This document shows, in pieces, positions 63,901-64,000 of a stretch of 64,000 nt of DNA. The stretch covers positions 42,564-106,563 of the forward strand of contig NZ_VLKG01000010.1 in NCBI RefSeq assembly GCF_007830255.1, written 5' to 3'. A program made the translations under genes and the position numbers. The notes under the pieces are model-generated. The model saw nothing but the letters and a program-made list of their open reading frames with translations. It had not been told where the DNA came from and made no database searches. This DNA comes from Azomonas agilis (lineage in GTDB: Bacteria > Pseudomonadota > Gammaproteobacteria > Pseudomonadales > Pseudomonadaceae). Positions within the stretch are counted from its first letter, which is position 1; every line of letters begins with the position of its first letter.

Positions 63901-64000
63901 TGGTCAAGCCTCACGGGCCATTAGTACAGGTTAGCTCAACGCCTCACAACGCTTACACACCCTGCCTATCAACGTCGTAGTCTTCGACGACCCTTTAGGG
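63901..64000 (-). rRNA. rrl: 23S ribosomal RNA, 3' end (partial)
   Basis: The last ~100 nt of 23S on the minus strand, with conserved TTGATAGGC, GTGTGTAAGCG, TTGAGCTAACC and GTACTAAT blocks. The mature 3' end is near 63901 (GAGGCTTGACCA). The rest lies outside the window. A 111-nt spacer without a tRNA separates it from 5S. Confidence 0.95.

Noticed and set aside
1..64000. CRISPR array or prophage
   Set aside because: No regularly spaced identical repeats of 23-45 nt and no integrase or phage structural genes were found.

Overview
The window looks like a chromosomal segment of a gammaproteobacterium in or near the Pseudomonadaceae. Three things point there: the order nadB / algU-mucA-mucD / lepA-lepB-DUF4845-rnc-era-recO-pdxJ; the 23S rRNA 3' end and its flank, which read like a pseudomonad; and the ampE-ampD, trpS-zapE, holD-rimI and LPS-carbamoyltransferase neighbourhoods. 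GC appears intermediate, with a few AT-richer patches (rmuC, part of fliC, the pqi/let locus). No species is assigned. There is one TnpB-type insertion element, no CRISPR array and no prophage.

Layout: 1-1.6 kb is a gene tail plus rmuC, bracketed by a 13-bp direct repeat. From 1.6 to 13.8 kb, on the minus strand, lies the classical algU-to-pdxJ block. It is altered in two places: mucB and mucC are absent, and a complete glutamate/aspartate ABC transporter (gltIJKL type) sits between era and recO. From 13.8 to 17.5 kb are nadB, ygfX, sdhE and ygfZ. From 17.5 to 25 kb are a drug-efflux MFS gene with a divergent AcrR-like regulator and a recognisable operator, a TerB-like gene, a copper chaperone/ATPase pair, a heme-ligand-less bacterioferritin and a TatD-family nuclease. 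From 24.6 to 31.3 kb are ampE-ampD-nfi-zapE, trpS with a hydrolase, and nadC.

From 31.4 to 38 kb are a solitary tnpB element, tRNA-Lys/Pro/Asn behind a near-consensus promoter, and the flagellar filament genes fliC-flaG-fliD-fliS. fliC has a clear sigma-28 promoter and a duplicated insert in its variable domain. From 38 to 41.3 kb is an AcuR/AcuI-type acrylate detoxification pair with an operator palindrome, an MFS transporter and a translationally coupled 41-residue membrane peptide. From 41.4 to 48.8 kb is a plus-strand LPS-core cluster: carbamoyltransferase, three glycosyltransferase-like genes, GT25 and O-antigen ligase. It is preceded by a leader with a terminator-like hairpin just before the first start codon.

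From 48.9 to 63.5 kb, all minus strand: malate:quinone oxidoreductase with a lipoprotein-like leader, a branched-chain amino-acid ABC operon, ssb, a membrane protein, and leuA-holD-rimI directly behind a LetAB/PqiAB-like envelope lipid-transport locus. In that locus the PqiA/LetA protein is split into two half-length genes and the MCE protein has six MCE domains in three alternating pairs. The window ends with 5S rRNA and the 3' end of 23S rRNA.

The items most worth follow-up are the TnpB whose RuvC-II glutamate is replaced by glycine with a candidate relocated glutamate 44 residues downstream, the six-MCE/split-LetA locus, the leader of the LPS operon, the shortened algU-mucA-mucD operon, and the repeat-flanked rmuC segment.
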